64,000 nucleotides of DNA from Iodobacter fluviatilis (GCF_900451195.1 NZ_UGHR01000003.1:310001-374000), one strand, 5' to 3'. Counted from the stretch's first letter, positions 37,740 to 50,518 are shown. Numbers and translations are program-made. The notes: generated from the letters alone by a model not told the origin.

Positions 37740-38516
37740 TCAATTAACTTGGTAGTCGTAATCCACAATCAGCGGGGCGTGGTCGGAGAATTTTTCGTCT
37801 TTATAAACCGAAGCATTTTGCGCCGTTGCACCAATACCAGGGGTGGTGATGTGGTAGTCGATACGCCAGCCTACATCTTTGGCATAGGCCTGGCCGCGGT
37901 TGCTCCACCATGTGTAACCGGGAATTTCCGGGTAAAGCTTGCGCCAGACGTCTACAAACTTCAGCTCGGTAAATAGCTTGCCCAGCCAGCTGCGCTCTTC
38001 CGGTAGGAAGCCTGAGTTTTTCAGATTCCCTTTCCAGTTTTTAATATCAATCTCATTGTGGGCGATATTCCAGTCGCCAAGCAGAACCACTTCGCGGCCG
38101 CTGGCGGCAAGCTGCTCCAGATGCGGACGAAAGCGATCCAAAAAGGAAAACTTCACTTGCTGGCGCTCATCGGATGAAGAGCCTGATGGCAGATAAAGTG
38201 AAACGACCGAAAGATTGCCAAAATCGGCTTGCAAATAACGGCCTTCAAAATCGATATCGGCAATGCCAAGGCCGGTAATGACCCGATCTGGCTCGCGGCG
38301 GCAATAAAGTCCTACTCCGCTATAGCCCTTCTTTTCAGCGTAATGAAAAAAGCCTTTTAGCCCCGCAGGCTCTTTCATTTGCTGGGAAAGATCGGCTTCT
38401 TGTGCTTTAAGTTCTTGCAAGGCCACCACATCGGCGTCTTGTTTTGCCAGCCATTCAAAAAAGCCCTTATTTGCAGCTGAGCGAATGCCGTTTAAATTAG
38501 CACTGATAATGCGCAT
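37740..38516 (-). CDS. xth: Exodeoxyribonuclease III
   Basis: AP endonuclease and 3'-5' exonuclease of base-excision repair, with the EEP-family fold. Conserved stretches are MRIISANLNGIRSA, LQELKAQ (metal-binding Glu), LYCRRE, GDWNIAH and the C-terminal SDHAPLIVDYD with the catalytic His. The ATG at 38516 has AAGGGA seven bases upstream and gives 258 residues, the family size; a longer in-frame extension to 38657 overlaps pyrE antisense and is not used. Divergent from pyrE, a common pairing in betaproteobacteria. Confidence 0.94.
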   Translation of the reverse strand: MRIISANLNGIRSAANKGFFEWLAKQDADVVALQELKAQEADLSQQMKEPAGLKGFFHYAEKKGYSGVGLYCRREPDRVITGLGIADIDFEGRYLQADFGNLSVVSLYLPSGSSSDERQQVKFSFLDRFRPHLEQLAASGREVVLLGDWNIAHNEIDIKNWKGNLKNSGFLPEERSWLGKLFTELKFVDVWRKLYPEIPGYTWWSNRGQAYAKDVGWRIDYHITTPGIGATAQNASVYKDEKFSDHAPLIVDYDYQVN

Positions 38517-38583
38517 TCGGTGTCCCTTTGTAAGAAATGTTATGCTTCGCTTTATTGAGATCAATAAATGAGGAAAATGCAGC

Positions 38584-39222
38584 ATGAGTGATTTTCGCCG
38601 CGACTTTATTTCTTTTGCTGTAGAGCAAAATGTGCTGTGTTTTGGAGATTTTATCACTAAGGCTGGCCGTCAATCGCCGTACTTTTTTAATGCGGGCTTA
38701 TTTAGTGATGGCGCATCAGTAGGCGCTTTGGCGCAATTTTATGCACAGGCGGTACAAGCGTCGGGTGTTGAGTTTGATGTGTTATTCGGGCCCGCCTATA
38801 AAGGAATTGTGCTGGCATCGGCCACTGCCGTTGCTTTAGCTGCCCAAGGCCGGAATGTGCCCTTTGTATTTAATCGCAAAGAAGCAAAAGATCATGGTGA
38901 AGGCGGTGTGTTAGTTGGCGCGCCGCTTAAAGGCCGTGTGATGATTATTGATGATGTGATTTCTGCGGGCACATCGGTGCGCGAGTCGGTGAATATGATT
39001 CGTGCTGCAGGTGCAGAGCCAGCGGGTGTTCTGATTGCGCTTGATCGTATGGAGCGTGGGCAGGGGGCATTATCAGCAGTACAAGAAGTAGAACAACAAT
39101 TTGGTATTCCTGTGATTCCTATCGCCTCACTGGATGATTTACTGGGATATTTGGGTGCTCAGGCTGGTATGGATGAGAAACTGGCTAAAGTAAGTGCTTA
39201 CCGTAATCAATACGGAATTTAA
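38584..39222 (+). CDS. pyrE: Orotate phosphoribosyltransferase
   Basis: Converts orotate and PRPP to orotidine monophosphate in pyrimidine synthesis. The PRPP-binding loop [17 protein letters not shown] (about residues 119-135) and the N-terminal [21 protein letters not shown] are typical. Length is 212. Ribosome site GAGG lies ten bases before the ATG. It is followed by the DUF4124 gene after 12 bp, probably in the same transcript. Confidence 0.95.
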   Translation: MSDFRRDFISFAVEQNVLCFGDFITKAGRQSPYFFNAGLFSDGASVGALAQFYAQAVQASGVEFDVLFGPAYKGIVLASATAVALAAQGRNVPFVFNRKEAKDHGEGGVLVGAPLKGRVMIIDDVISAGTSVRESVNMIRAAGAEPAGVLIALDRMERGQGALSAVQEVEQQFGIPVIPIASLDDLLGYLGAQAGMDEKLAKVSAYRNQYGI

Positions 39223-39234
39223 AAGGTTTATCTG

Positions 39235-39822
39235 ATGCTGCGTGGTCTTAGTACTTTTTTTATATTGGCTTTATTAACTGCTTCCGCCTCTGCCAAGCTT
39301 TATCGCTGGGTGGATGAGACTGGGCGGGTGCAATACAGTGATAAGCCACCTGTTACCACCCCAACGAGCGGTGTGACTGAGCTGAATAAATCCGGCATCG
39401 TTAAGACCACGCCAGCACCTGTTTTGAGCAAGGAAGAGAAAGATAAAATCCAAAATGAGCAGGCTCAGCAGAAAGAGCAGCAGAGAAAAGACCGCGCCTT
39501 GCTGCAGTCTTTTTCTAAGCCTGAAGAAATAGATCTCATCAGAGACAGGCGGATAGGCGTGGTGGAATCGGCCATCGCGGCTAATGCAATCCGTATGCAA
39601 AATGCTACTCCGCGTAAAACCCGGATCGAAACACAAATTGCACGCCATAAAAAAGCAAATCGCGTTGTGCCTGCTGATCTGGCTGCAGATTTAGTTTCCG
39701 TACAAAAAGAAGTTTTTGATATTGAGGAAGACAATAGAAATAAAAAGAAGGATATTGAAAATATTAAAGCCAAGGCTGAAGAAGATAAAAAGCGTCTTTT
39801 AGAGCTAAAATCGTCTAAATAA
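39235..39822 (+). CDS. DUF4124-domain secreted protein with coiled coil
   Basis: A 195-residue protein with a signal peptide (cleavage near ASASA-K, residue 20), a DUF4124 domain (about 21-45, KLYRWVDETGRVQYSDKPP) and a long charged, Lys/Glu-rich region that is probably coiled coil (about 65-190). DUF4124 proteins are common periplasmic proteins without a known function. The start has AAAAGG nine bases upstream. Confidence 0.85.
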   Translation: MLRGLSTFFILALLTASASAKLYRWVDETGRVQYSDKPPVTTPTSGVTELNKSGIVKTTPAPVLSKEEKDKIQNEQAQQKEQQRKDRALLQSFSKPEEIDLIRDRRIGVVESAIAANAIRMQNATPRKTRIETQIARHKKANRVVPADLAADLVSVQKEVFDIEEDNRNKKKDIENIKAKAEEDKKRLLELKSSK

Positions 39823-39887
39823 TATTTGAATAGAGATTCTATTCTTATTCATCTGATAAAATATACAGATCCAATAAAGAGTAAAAA

Positions 39888-40664
39888 ATGACTGAGCAAA
39901 CAGCATCTGCAAAAATTGTTCTGGGTATTGATATTGGTGGCACAGGTATTAAAGGAGCCCCGGTCAATGTGGAAACAGGCGAGTTATTGTGCGAGCGGGT
40001 ACGTATTGATACCCCGCAGCCGGCCACACCAGAAGCCGTGGGCGCTGTAGTTAAGCAGCTGGTTGATCAGTTTAACTGGCAAGGCCCGATTGGCTGTACG
40101 TTCCCGGCCATTGTGCACAATGGCGTAACCCTGTCGGCTGCGAATGTGGATGCTTCATGGCTTAATGCACCAGCACAGGATATTTTATCTCAGGTTACAG
40201 GCTTACCTTTAAAGCTTATTAATGACGCAGATGCAGCGGGCCTCGCGGAAGGGATTTTTGGTGCTGCCAAAGGGAAGGCGGGCAAAGTACTGGTTATTAC
40301 TTTAGGGACAGGCATTGGCAGTGCTTTAATTGTTGATGGTAAATTAATCAGCAATACAGAATTTGGCCATTTGATTTTTAAAAATAATGAAATTGCCGAG
40401 AAATATTGTTCGGGGAAAGTAAAAGACGATTTAAATTTAAAATGGAAAGAATACAGCCAGCGTTTAAATGAATATGTTCAGCATTTACAATTACTGCTGT
40501 CACCTGATTTATTGATTATTGGCGGAGGCATCAGCAAGAAGCACGAGAAATTTATTCCGGAGCTTACAGATTTACGTTTCCCTGTGGTGCCAGCAGAGCT
40601 TAAAAATGATGCGGGCATTGTAGGCGCGGCTTTAGAGGCGGCTCGTGAGTTTGGTGTGCTGTAA
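39888..40664 (+). CDS. ppgK: Polyphosphate glucokinase
   Basis: ROK-family sugar kinase that uses polyphosphate (and often ATP) to phosphorylate glucose. The phosphate motif [14 protein letters not shown] (about residues 13-26), [11 protein letters not shown] (catalytic Asp), the [15 protein letters not shown] stretch and EFGHL match the PpgK subfamily, as does the 258-residue length. ppk1 at 61 kb makes polyphosphate, so supply and use are both present. No sugar transporter is adjacent. Confidence 0.9.
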   Translation: MTEQTASAKIVLGIDIGGTGIKGAPVNVETGELLCERVRIDTPQPATPEAVGAVVKQLVDQFNWQGPIGCTFPAIVHNGVTLSAANVDASWLNAPAQDILSQVTGLPLKLINDADAAGLAEGIFGAAKGKAGKVLVITLGTGIGSALIVDGKLISNTEFGHLIFKNNEIAEKYCSGKVKDDLNLKWKEYSQRLNEYVQHLQLLLSPDLLIIGGGISKKHEKFIPELTDLRFPVVPAELKNDAGIVGAALEAAREFGVL

Positions 40665-40746
40665 AGACTGGCCGGTGGTGCTGTAGGTGCTTGTTTATTC
40701 AAAATGATATGCAGCCAATATTTATCTTGTTGCGGTTAATTATCTT

Positions 40747-40755
40747 TTATCCACA
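40747..40755 (+). promoter_or_regulatory. Single perfect DnaA box upstream of mnmG
   Basis: TTATCCACA in the 298-bp ppgK-mnmG gap, 22 bp before a parS-like site. In enterobacteria oriC lies upstream of mnmG; here only one box is present, so it is more likely an accessory or regulatory box. Confidence 0.7.
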
Positions 40756-40777
40756 GGGCAGATTTTAGGCATGTAGT

Positions 40778-40793
40778 TGTTCCACGTGAAACG
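40778..40793. other. parS-like ParB-binding site 4
   Basis: TGTTCCACGTGAAACG has two mismatches to the parS consensus and lies 3 kb upstream of parAB. Its right end overlaps the stem of the hairpin at 40789-40814. Confidence 0.85.
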
Positions 40794-40814
40794 CCCCGTA
40801 AAATCGGGGCGTTT
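40789..40814 (+). terminator. Hairpin overlapping parS, upstream of mnmG
   Basis: A 10-bp stem aaacgccccg / cggggcgttt with a six-base loop and a T-rich tail. It probably ends ppgK transcription. Confidence 0.8.
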
Positions 40815-40962
40815 GTGTTTTATGTGCGGGTATAAATGTGTTCCGGGATATTGCTACAATGGGCAGGGGGCATTTTTGCACAGGCACTCATCGCTTCGCG
40901 ATAGTCGTCAGGGCTAATACGGCGTAAAATCTTGCCCCTTTGCTTGCTGGATGCTCAACGCT

Positions 40963-42855
40963 ATGCTTTATCCTACTCGATACGACGTGATTGTTGTCGG
41001 CGGCGGACACGCCGGGACTGAGGCTGCGTTGGCGGCCGCCCGCATGGGTAACAAAACCCTGCTGCTGACACACAATATTGAAACCCTTGGTCAGATGTCC
41101 TGCAACCCGTCGATTGGTGGGATTGGCAAGGGGCATTTGGTTAAAGAAGTGGATGCTTTAGGCGGCGCAATGGCGCTAGCCACCGATTTTGGTGGCATTC
41201 AGTTTAAAACCCTCAATTCCAGTAAAGGCCCAGCCGTTCGCGCCACGCGCGCGCAGGCCGACCGTGTTCGCTATAAAGCAGCGGTGCGCCATATGTTAGA
41301 AAACCAGCCGAATCTGGATTTATTTCAGCAGGCTGTGGATGATCTGACATTAGATGGTGATCGTGTCACTGGCGTGATTACCCAAATCGGTATTCGTTTT
41401 GAAGCAGGTGCAGTGGTACTGACTGCTGGAACTTTCCTTTCTGGTAAAATTCACGTTGGTTTGGAAAACCACGTTGGTGGCCGTGCCGGGGATCCTGCTT
41501 CGGTCACGCTTGCTGCCCGCTTGCGCGATTTAAATTTACCTGTTGGCCGCCTGAAAACAGGTACGCCACCACGGATTGATGGCCGATCAATTGATTTCTC
41601 GGTACTGGAAGCGCAATACGGTGATACGCCAGAGCCTGTGTTTTCGGTGCGTGGGAATGTGGGTATGCACCCCAAGCAATTGCCTTGCTGGATGGCGCAC
41701 ACCAATCTTAAAACGCATGAGATTATCCGCAGCGGTTTTGATCGCAGCCCGATGTTTACCGGTAAAATTGAAGGCGTTGGCCCGCGCTATTGCCCAAGTA
41801 TCGAAGATAAAATTAATCGCTTTGCCGACAAAGACAGCCATCAGATTTTCTTAGAGCCAGAAGGCTTAGATACCCACGAATATTATCCAAACGGTATTTC
41901 AACCAGCTTGCCGTTTGATATTCAGCTGGCCGCTGTGCGCTCGATTGCCGGTATGGAAAACGCGCACATTCTGCGCCCAGGCTATGCCATTGAGTACGAT
42001 TACTACGATCCGCGCAATTTAAAAGCCAGTTTCGAAACCAAAAGCATTGCCGGTTTATTTTTTGCCGGGCAAATTAATGGCACAACAGGTTACGAAGAAG
42101 CGGCTGCACAAGGTTTGTTAGCGGGTTTGAATGCCGGTCTCTATGTGCGTGAAAAAGATGCGTGGACGCCAAAACGCAATGAAGCATACCTTGGTGTGCT
42201 GGCCGATGATCTGGTCACCAATGGCGTGACTGAGCCTTACCGCATGTTTACCAGCCGCGCCGAATACCGCCTGCAATTGCGTGAAGATAATGCTGATTTA
42301 CGCCTGACTGAAAAAGGCCGTGAGCTGGGTCTGATTGGCGATGCGCAATGGGATGCTTTTTGCAAAAAACGCGATGCCATTGATTTAGAATTGGAACGCT
42401 TGCGCACGACATGGGTAAATCCACGTATTCTTTCGGTAAGCGATGCTGAGCGTGTGCTGGGTAAAGCGATCGAGCGTGAATATACGCTGGCCGATTTACT
42501 CCGCCGCCCGCAGGTCTCTTACGATAGCCTGATGTCGATGGAAATCGCCAAACCCGCTGTAGAAGACCCGTTGGTGGCCGAGCAGGTAGAGATTCAGCTG
42601 AAATATCAGGGTTATATCGAACGGCAACAATCTGAAGTGGCTAACCGCGATAATCTGGAAGAATTCCTGCTGCCTGCAGATCTGGATTTCACTGATGTAT
42701 CGGGCTTATCCAAAGAAGTGCAGCAAAAGCTGATCAAACATAAGCCGGAAACCATGGGCCAGGTCTCCAGAATTTCCGGGATTACCCCAGCGGCCATCGC
42801 TTTAATGCTGGTTCATTTAAAGAAAAAGCAATTGCTTGAAAAAGGTAAAGAATGA
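40963..42855 (+). CDS. mnmG: tRNA uridine 5-carboxymethylaminomethyl modification enzyme MnmG
   Basis: FAD enzyme that with MnmE modifies U34 of several tRNAs. The Rossmann FAD motif [20 protein letters not shown] is at the N-terminus; [29 protein letters not shown] and [10 protein letters not shown] are family signatures with the catalytic Cys residues. The ATG at 40963 gives 630 residues and starts at the conserved [10 protein letters not shown]; an ATG at 40951 adds four residues. It overlaps rsmG by four bases (ATGA). The order mnmG-rsmG-parA-parB-atp is the classical origin-proximal arrangement. Confidence 0.96.
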   Translation: MLYPTRYDVIVVGGGHAGTEAALAAARMGNKTLLLTHNIETLGQMSCNPSIGGIGKGHLVKEVDALGGAMALATDFGGIQFKTLNSSKGPAVRATRAQADRVRYKAAVRHMLENQPNLDLFQQAVDDLTLDGDRVTGVITQIGIRFEAGAVVLTAGTFLSGKIHVGLENHVGGRAGDPASVTLAARLRDLNLPVGRLKTGTPPRIDGRSIDFSVLEAQYGDTPEPVFSVRGNVGMHPKQLPCWMAHTNLKTHEIIRSGFDRSPMFTGKIEGVGPRYCPSIEDKINRFADKDSHQIFLEPEGLDTHEYYPNGISTSLPFDIQLAAVRSIAGMENAHILRPGYAIEYDYYDPRNLKASFETKSIAGLFFAGQINGTTGYEEAAAQGLLAGLNAGLYVREKDAWTPKRNEAYLGVLADDLVTNGVTEPYRMFTSRAEYRLQLREDNADLRLTEKGRELGLIGDAQWDAFCKKRDAIDLELERLRTTWVNPRILSVSDAERVLGKAIEREYTLADLLRRPQVSYDSLMSMEIAKPAVEDPLVAEQVEIQLKYQGYIERQQSEVANRDNLEEFLLPADLDFTDVSGLSKEVQQKLIKHKPETMGQVSRISGITPAAIALMLVHLKKKQLLEKGKE

Positions 42856-43502
42856 CTGCTACTGATTCCATGTTTTCTGAGCTGGCCACTGGCCTTGCCG
42901 AGCTAAAAATTGATTTATCAACAGCACAATCGGTCAGCTTGCTGGCTTATGTGACGCTGATTGCGAAATGGAATAAAACCTACAGCTTGACAGCAATTCG
43001 CGAGCCGGAGCGTATGGTTTCGCATCATCTTTTGGATTCACTTGCTCCCTTGCCGCATTTCAAAGGCCAAGCAAATGAAAAAATTCGCATTTTGGATGTA
43101 GGCTCAGGTTTTGGCACGCCAGGTATTCCATTGGCCATTGTGCGGCCTGACTGGCAATTGTTTTTGCTCGATTCAAATCATAAAAAAACGACGTTTTTGC
43201 GTCAGGTGATTGCTGAGTTAAAACTCACCAATGTTACGGTGCTTACTGAGCGTGTAGAGCTTTACAAACCAGAAGCGCCATTCCAGATTATTACCTCACG
43301 CGCTTTTGCGGAGTTAGCTGAGTTTGTAAAACTCACTCAGCACCTGCTGGCGCCGGAAGGGGAGTGGGCTGCTTTGAAAGGGGTTTATCCTTTTGAAGAA
43401 ATTGCACACTTACCTGAAACAGTAAAAGTAAGGGCTGTGGATCATTTAAAAGTGCCTGGAATCGATGCAGAACGCCATTTAGTGCATGTGGTTAAGGTGT
43501 AA
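42852..43502 (+). CDS. rsmG: 16S rRNA m7G527 methyltransferase
   Basis: SAM-dependent methyltransferase of 216 residues that methylates G527 of 16S rRNA. Conserved stretches are [26 protein letters not shown] and the SAM motif [17 protein letters not shown] (about residues 79-95); ITSRAFAEL is the family motif IV. It is translationally coupled to mnmG. A ~170-bp palindromic element separates it from parA. Confidence 0.95.
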   Translation: MTATDSMFSELATGLAELKIDLSTAQSVSLLAYVTLIAKWNKTYSLTAIREPERMVSHHLLDSLAPLPHFKGQANEKIRILDVGSGFGTPGIPLAIVRPDWQLFLLDSNHKKTTFLRQVIAELKLTNVTVLTERVELYKPEAPFQIITSRAFAELAEFVKLTQHLLAPEGEWAALKGVYPFEEIAHLPETVKVRAVDHLKVPGIDAERHLVHVVKV

Positions 43503-43507
43503 TACAT

Positions 43508-43677
43508 ACTAGACAGCCTGCCTGACTTAAGACTGATCTACTGCGGAAAAACCGGATTTGGCGATATTTCACGCATTTTTTCGTTGAATAGCCAGCTATT
43601 CGCCTCAAAAATCCATGAAATCTGTCTCAAACCGGTCTTTCCCTCGCTACGATCGTTTAAGTCCGACAGGCTGCTAG
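43508..43677. repeat. ~170-bp imperfect palindromic element
   Basis: The ends are inverted copies: cagcctgcctgacttaa at the left and ttaagtccgacaggctg at the right. Inner segments also pair (atttcacgcattttt with aaaaatccatgaaat; aaaccgg-type arms), ending in a perfect central hairpin gaatag-ccag-ctattc. The transcript or single strand would fold into one long rod. It resembles a miniature inverted-repeat element. A second small hairpin, ggcgggtgaagcccgcc, follows at 43679-43695. Confidence 0.85.
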
Positions 43678-43723
43678 GGCGGGTGAAGCCCGCCATTTTG
43701 CTGGGCTACTTAAGGGCTAAATA

Positions 43724-44509
43724 ATGAAAATTCTGGCGATTGCCAATCAAAAAGGCGGAGTAGGTAAGACCACTACAGCCGTTAATTTGGCTGCAAGTCT
43801 GGCGCATCTTGGCAGAAAAGTGCTGCTGGTTGATCTGGACCCGCAGGGCAATGCCACCATGGGTGTGGGGATTGATAAGGCAAAATTAAGCAGCTCGGTT
43901 TACAACCTTTTGCTGGCCGCTACCCCGATTCAGGACATTATTTTGCGCTCAGAATCTGCGGGCATTGATGTGCTGCCAGCTAATCGCAATCTGGCGGGTG
44001 CGGAAGTTGAGCTAGTCAATCAGGAACACAGAGAATCGCGGCTGAAAGATGCTTTAGCGCAAGTTGCTGATCAGTACGATTACATTATTTTAGATTGCCC
44101 GCCCGCGCTGACCTTACTTACGCTGAATGGCCTTGTGGCTGCGGATGCGGTATTGATTCCGATGCAGTGCGAGTATTACGCTTTAGAAGGCTTGTCTGAT
44201 TTGGTGAATACGCTGAAGCGCGTTAAGCAATCGATGAATCGTAAAATTGAAATCGAAGGCCTCTTGCGAACCATGTTTGACCCGCGCTCAACGTTGGCCC
44301 AGCAAGTGTCAGATCAGCTCATTAAGCATTACACCAGTAAACTTTACCACACGGTTATTCCTCGTAATATTCGTCTGGCTGAGGCGCCTTCTTATGGTCG
44401 CCCAATCTTGTCCTACGACAAAAACTCTAAAGGCGCACTGGCGTATCTTCAGCTTGCCGAAGAGTTGCTGGCTCGTCACAACCTGCTTGAAGAGACTCCC
44501 ACAGCATGA
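43724..44509 (+). CDS. parA: Chromosome partitioning ATPase ParA (Soj)
   Basis: Deviant Walker-A ATPase that binds DNA non-specifically and moves ParB-parS complexes. The motif [17 protein letters not shown] is at residues 10-26 with the signature Lys, and [11 protein letters not shown] and DCPPAL follow. Length is 261. The stop overlaps the parB ATG (ATGA). Together with four parS-like sites in the window it forms the chromosomal segregation system. Confidence 0.95.
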   Translation: MKILAIANQKGGVGKTTTAVNLAASLAHLGRKVLLVDLDPQGNATMGVGIDKAKLSSSVYNLLLAATPIQDIILRSESAGIDVLPANRNLAGAEVELVNQEHRESRLKDALAQVADQYDYIILDCPPALTLLTLNGLVAADAVLIPMQCEYYALEGLSDLVNTLKRVKQSMNRKIEIEGLLRTMFDPRSTLAQQVSDQLIKHYTSKLYHTVIPRNIRLAEAPSYGRPILSYDKNSKGALAYLQLAEELLARHNLLEETPTA

Positions 44510-45327
44510 AAATGAAAGGACTTGGACGCGGTTTAGATGCACTGATGGGGGATAGTCAGGATTCCTTACAAAATTTGCCGATTACCTCTTTGCAGCCGGG
44601 TAAGTACCAGCCCCGCTTGCAGATGGATGAAACGGCTTTAGAGGAACTTGCTGATTCGATTCGTGCCCAAGGGCTGATGCAGCCCGTGCTGGTACGTCCA
44701 ATCGGGCTGGATAAGTACGAAATTATTGCAGGGGAGCGCCGCTGGCGTGCATCGATTAAAGCAGGCCTAGTAGAAATACCCGCATTAGTGCGTGAAATTG
44801 CCGATGAAGCTGCTTTGGCAATGGCCCTGATTGAAAATATCCAGCGTGAAAATTTAAATCCGCTTGAAGAAGCATTAGGTATTTCGCGCCTGATCGAAGA
44901 ATTTGGGATGACGCATGAAGCGGCAGCCACTGCAGTAGGCAAATCACGCGCCAGCGTTTCAAACTTATTAAGACTATTAAGTTTGTCCGAGCCACTGCGG
45001 AAGATGCTAATGGCTGATCAGCTGAGTATGGGGCATGCTCGCGCCCTGTTGCCTTTGGATGATTTATTGCAGTTGGATACGGCAAGGATTGTGATTTTGA
45101 AGGGCTTGTCGGTAAGAGAAACCGAGGCTTTGGTCAAAAAACAACAAGAAACCGTGCCAGAAAAGCCTGTAAAGCAAGCAGACTCCCGGCTTTCAGAATT
45201 AGCCGCAGAATTATCAACAAGGGTAGGCGCTAGGGTGTCTATCAAGGCCGGAAAGCAGGGAAGTGGCCGGATTACAATTGAATACAACAGCCCAGAACAA
45301 TTGGATGGCTTGCTTAGCAAGATGTAA
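44506..45327 (+). CDS. parB: Chromosome partitioning protein ParB (Spo0J)
   Basis: CTPase and parS-binding protein of 273 residues. The N-terminal domain holds the GRGLDALMG Arg-rich ParA-stimulating tail, the LQPGKYQPR motif and the CTP-binding GERRWRAS and [14 protein letters not shown] boxes. The central helix-turn-helix ([20 protein letters not shown]) reads parS, and the C-terminal part is the dimerisation domain. It overlaps parA by four bases and is followed by the atp promoter. Confidence 0.95.
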   Translation: MKMKGLGRGLDALMGDSQDSLQNLPITSLQPGKYQPRLQMDETALEELADSIRAQGLMQPVLVRPIGLDKYEIIAGERRWRASIKAGLVEIPALVREIADEAALAMALIENIQRENLNPLEEALGISRLIEEFGMTHEAAATAVGKSRASVSNLLRLLSLSEPLRKMLMADQLSMGHARALLPLDDLLQLDTARIVILKGLSVRETEALVKKQQETVPEKPVKQADSRLSELAAELSTRVGARVSIKAGKQGSGRITIEYNSPEQLDGLLSKM

Positions 45328-45434
45328 CAAAGTTCTGACTAAAATGCACCAAGTTTGGCGAAAGCTTATCCTGCCAATACTCTTGCACAAATTGAATGAC
45401 AAGTAAATTTTACTAAAAAGATCAATAGGTAAAA

Positions 45435-45464
45435 TTGACGCAACACAAATCAGGTCAGTATAAT
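45435..45464 (+). promoter_or_regulatory. Sigma-70 promoter of the atp operon
   Basis: TTGACG at 45435-45440 and TATAAT at 45459-45464 with an 18-bp spacer, 29 bp upstream of atpI. This is close to consensus and fits a strong constitutive promoter. Confidence 0.8.
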
Positions 45465-45492
45465 CGCGGGGTTTTTCCCCAGTGGTGAAGTA

Positions 45493-46654
<1,162 letters not shown>

Positions 46655-46672
46655 TTTATTCGGCCAGCCTAG

Positions 46673-47026
<354 letters not shown>

Positions 47027-47055
47027 TCTAGCCCGTCTTTTAGGAGGACATCAGC

Positions 47056-47526
47056 GTGGATATTAATCTGTCGCTTTTTGGCCAAATGATCACATTTGCG
47101 ATCTTGGTCATCTTCACGATGAAATTCGTGTGGCCTCCGCTGACCCAGATTATGGACGAGCGTGCTAAGCGTATCGCCGACGGTTTAGCTTCTGCTGATC
47201 GTGCCAAGCAAGATCTTGAACTGGCCGAGAAAGCAGCGGCTGACAAGCTTCGCGAAGCAAAGCAGCACGCAGCCGAAATCATTGCGCAAGCTGAAAAGCG
47301 TGGCGCGCAATTGGTTGAAGAAGCCAAGGGCCATGCAAAGGCAGAGGGCGAACGCCTTGTTGCCGGCGCTCAAGCGGAAATTGACCAGCAAATTCAACAG
47401 GTAAAAGAAGCCTTGCGTCAGCAGGTTGCAGGTTTGGTACTACAAGGTACTGAACAAATTCTGCGCCGCGAAGTTGATGCAAATGCCCATGCCGAGTTGT
47501 TAGCATCCATCAAAGCGGAACTGTAA
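47056..47526 (+). CDS. atpF: ATP synthase Fo subunit b
   Basis: Peripheral stalk subunit of 156 residues: one N-terminal membrane helix (about 5-25) and a long Ala/Glu/Lys-rich coiled coil. It starts with GTG at 47056 behind a strong TAGGAGGA ribosome site seven bases upstream. Confidence 0.95.
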   Translation: MDINLSLFGQMITFAILVIFTMKFVWPPLTQIMDERAKRIADGLASADRAKQDLELAEKAAADKLREAKQHAAEIIAQAEKRGAQLVEEAKGHAKAEGERLVAGAQAEIDQQIQQVKEALRQQVAGLVLQGTEQILRREVDANAHAELLASIKAEL

Positions 47527-47533
47527 GAGCGTC

Positions 47534-48070
47534 ATGGCAGAACTCATTACCGTCGCAAGACCCTACGCCGTAGCTATTTTTCGTCTAGCCAAAGAAACCG
47601 GCACCTTACCTTTATGGTCTGATGTGCTGGCTCAGCTCGCCCTGATTGCAGGTAACGAGCTGGCGCTGGAAGTTGTAGCTAATCCAAAGTTTTCCGTGGC
47701 TCAGGTTAAGGAGCTGTTGCTTGGATTATTGGGCGGTCAGCAAAGCGCTGAAGTGCAAAACTTCATCGATGCTGTACTTGAAAATCGCCGCTTCACCGTC
47801 CTACCGGCGGTGGCAGAGCTATTTGAAGAGTACAAGGCAGCAGATGCAGGCGAAGTTGAAGCCCGCATCGAATCTGCTTTTGCTTTGACCGATTCCCAGG
47901 TTGCTGAATTATCCGCAACTTTATCCCAACAGCTGCACCGCAAGGTCACGGCCCAAGTCAGCGTTAACCCGGAACTCATCGGGGGCGTGAAGGTGACGGT
48001 AGGTGATCTGGTCGTAGACGCATCTGTCCGCGGCAAGCTAACCGCTCTCGCCTCGAGCCTGAAGAGTTAG
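47534..48070 (+). CDS. atpH: ATP synthase F1 subunit delta
   Basis: Soluble stalk subunit of 178 residues that joins F1 to subunit b. The N-terminal helical bundle ([12 protein letters not shown]) and the C-terminal [20 protein letters not shown] stretch are typical. It starts seven bases after atpF. Confidence 0.95.
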   Translation: MAELITVARPYAVAIFRLAKETGTLPLWSDVLAQLALIAGNELALEVVANPKFSVAQVKELLLGLLGGQQSAEVQNFIDAVLENRRFTVLPAVAELFEEYKAADAGEVEARIESAFALTDSQVAELSATLSQQLHRKVTAQVSVNPELIGGVKVTVGDLVVDASVRGKLTALASSLKS

Positions 48071-48078
48071 GAGAAATC

Positions 48079-49620
48079 ATGCAACTTAATCCGTCCGAAA
48101 TCAGTGAACTGATTAAAGCTCGGATCCAGAATTTATCGACTGCAGCAGAAACACGTACCACAGGTACTGTAGTTTCCGTAACAGACGGTATCGTTCGTGT
48201 GCACGGCCTATCAGAGGCTATGCAGGGCGAAATGCTGGAATTCCCGGGTAATACTTTCGGTCTTGCGCTCAACTTAGAGCGTGATTCCGTTGGTGCCGTT
48301 GTGCTTGGTGATTACAAGCACATTCAAGAAGGCGACGAAGTCAAATGTACCGGCCGTATTCTGGAAGTTCCAGTTGGCCGTGAATTGATTGGTCGTGTTG
48401 TTAACTCTCTTGGCCAGCCTATCGACGGCAAGGGCCCATTGGGTACAACAGAATCTGCACCAATTGAAAAAATTGCGCCGGGCGTTATTGCCCGCCAATC
48501 TGTGTCGCAACCACTGCAAACTGGTATCAAATCGATTGATACCATGGTGCCAGTAGGTCGTGGTCAGCGCGAGCTGATCATTGGTGACCGTCAGACCGGT
48601 AAAACTGCCGTTGCTCTGGACGCGATCATCAACCAGAAAGGCACAGGCGTGACATGTATTTATGTTGCGATTGGCCAAAAAGCTTCTTCGATTGCCAACG
48701 TAGTGCGCAAGCTGGAAGAGCACGGCGCGATGGGTCACACCATTGTGGTTGCTGCTGCTGCTTCTGAAGCTGCTGCGCTGCAATACATCGCTGCATACTC
48801 CGGTTGCACGATGGGTGAATACTTCCGCGACCGCGGTGAAGATGCTCTGATCGTTTATGACGATCTGTCCAAGCAAGCTGTAGCTTACCGTCAAATCTCC
48901 CTGTTACTGCGCCGTCCTCCGGGCCGTGAAGCGTATCCGGGCGATGTGTTCTACCTGCACTCGCGCCTGCTGGAACGTGCTTCCCGCATTAACGAAGCAG
49001 AAGTAGAAAAACTGACTAACGGTGCAGTGAAAGGCAAAACCGGTTCTTTAACCGCTCTGCCTATCATTGAAACCCAAGCAGGTGACGTATCTGCATTCGT
49101 TCCAACTAACGTGATTTCGATTACTGACGGTCAGATTTTCTTGGAAACTGACTTGTTCAACGCGGGTATTCGCCCAGCGATGAACGCCGGTATCTCGGTA
49201 TCCCGCGTGGGTGGTGCAGCGCAGACCAAGGTTATTAAGAAGCTCGGTGGTGGTGTACGTCTGGCTCTGGCTCAGTATCGTGAACTGGCTGCGTTCGCGC
49301 AGTTCGCTTCTGATCTGGACGAAGCAACACGTAAGCAACTTGAGCGCGGCAAGATGGTTACAGAACTGATGAAACAGGCTCAATACAGCCCGTTGAAAGT
49401 TTCCGAACTGTCGATCACGCTGCTGCTGATCAACAAAGGTGTGTTTGATGACATCAAAGTTGAAAAAGCATTGGCGTTTGAAGCTGCATTCTTGGCTGAC
49501 CTCAAGGCTAACCACGCAGACGTACTGGCTCGTATCGAAGACAAGGGTGACCTAGCTTCTGATGACGAAAAAGTGATCGTTAAAGCAGTGGAAGGCTTCA
49601 AGGCCAGCGCCGCGTATTGA
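48079..49620 (+). CDS. atpA: ATP synthase F1 subunit alpha
   Basis: Non-catalytic nucleotide-binding subunit of 513 residues. The Walker A motif GDRQTGKTA (about 169-177) and the [20 protein letters not shown] stretch near residue 282 are conserved. It follows atpH by eight bases; ribosome site TAGGAG. Confidence 0.97.
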   Translation: MQLNPSEISELIKARIQNLSTAAETRTTGTVVSVTDGIVRVHGLSEAMQGEMLEFPGNTFGLALNLERDSVGAVVLGDYKHIQEGDEVKCTGRILEVPVGRELIGRVVNSLGQPIDGKGPLGTTESAPIEKIAPGVIARQSVSQPLQTGIKSIDTMVPVGRGQRELIIGDRQTGKTAVALDAIINQKGTGVTCIYVAIGQKASSIANVVRKLEEHGAMGHTIVVAAAASEAAALQYIAAYSGCTMGEYFRDRGEDALIVYDDLSKQAVAYRQISLLLRRPPGREAYPGDVFYLHSRLLERASRINEAEVEKLTNGAVKGKTGSLTALPIIETQAGDVSAFVPTNVISITDGQIFLETDLFNAGIRPAMNAGISVSRVGGAAQTKVIKKLGGGVRLALAQYRELAAFAQFASDLDEATRKQLERGKMVTELMKQAQYSPLKVSELSITLLLINKGVFDDIKVEKALAFEAAFLADLKANHADVLARIEDKGDLASDDEKVIVKAVEGFKASAAY

Positions 49621-49648
49621 TTTGATACGTTGAGACAAGGATCAAATC

Positions 49649-50518
49649 ATGGCAAGCGGTAAAGAAATTCGGACAAAGATCAAGAGCGTAAAAAATACGC
49701 AAAAGATCACCCGCGCTATGGAAATGGTTGCGACATCAAAAATGCGCAAGGCCCAGGAACGCATGAAAGCGGCACGCCCTTACGGTGAAAAAATCCGTAA
49801 TGTGGCTGCCCACCTGAGCGCTGCCTTTGTTGATTACACGCATCCTTATTTGCAAAAGCGCGACGTTGTTAAGCGTGCGGGCCTGATTACGATTACTTCA
49901 GACAAGGGGCTGTGTGGTGGTTTAAACACCAACTCCCTGCGTCTGGCCGTGAACCGTATGAAGGATTGGCATCAGGACGGCGTAGAAACCTCTGTCACCG
50001 CGATCGGTAACAAGGGTATTGGGTTTATGAACCGTTACGGCGCAAAGGTTTTATCCTCTGCGCACGGACTGGGAGATACCCCGCACCTTGAGCAGCTGAT
50101 TGGCCCGATCAAAGTTATGATCGATGCCTTTATTGCTGGTGAAGTAGACGAAGTACACCTCGTTTACACACGCTTCGTGAATACCATGAAGCAAGAGCCA
50201 GTGATTGAGCAGCTGCTGCCGTTATCAGACAACGCATTTGGCGAGCCTAAAAAAGGCTACAACTGGGAATACCTGTTTGAGCCGGATGCGAAGACTGTGA
50301 TCGACGAATTAATGAGCCGTTACATTGAGGCGCTGGTTTACCAGGCCGTAGCGGAAAACATTTCTTCTGAGCAAGCGGCCCGTATGGTGGCGATGAAAGC
50401 GGCGACTGATAACGCAGACAATGTGATCGGCGATCTGCAGCTCCTTTACAACAAAACCCGTCAAGCAGCGATTACGAAGGAACTCTCCGAAATCGTTTCT
50501 GGCGCGGCAGCGGTGTAA
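49649..50518 (+). CDS. atpG: ATP synthase F1 subunit gamma
   Basis: Central rotor shaft of 289 residues. The N-terminal helix [26 protein letters not shown] and the C-terminal [30 protein letters not shown] are the coiled-coil arms, the best conserved parts. Ribosome site AAGGA. Confidence 0.97.
   Translation: MASGKEIRTKIKSVKNTQKITRAMEMVATSKMRKAQERMKAARPYGEKIRNVAAHLSAAFVDYTHPYLQKRDVVKRAGLITITSDKGLCGGLNTNSLRLAVNRMKDWHQDGVETSVTAIGNKGIGFMNRYGAKVLSSAHGLGDTPHLEQLIGPIKVMIDAFIAGEVDEVHLVYTRFVNTMKQEPVIEQLLPLSDNAFGEPKKGYNWEYLFEPDAKTVIDELMSRYIEALVYQAVAENISSEQAARMVAMKAATDNADNVIGDLQLLYNKTRQAAITKELSEIVSGAAAV

Noticed and set aside
38517..38657. 47-residue N-terminal extension of xth
   Set aside because: It overlaps pyrE on the opposite strand, is unlike exonuclease III, and the ATG at 38516 has a good ribosome site.
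48274..48894. Long antisense frame in atpA
   Set aside because: Shadow of a highly conserved coding sequence with biased codon use.
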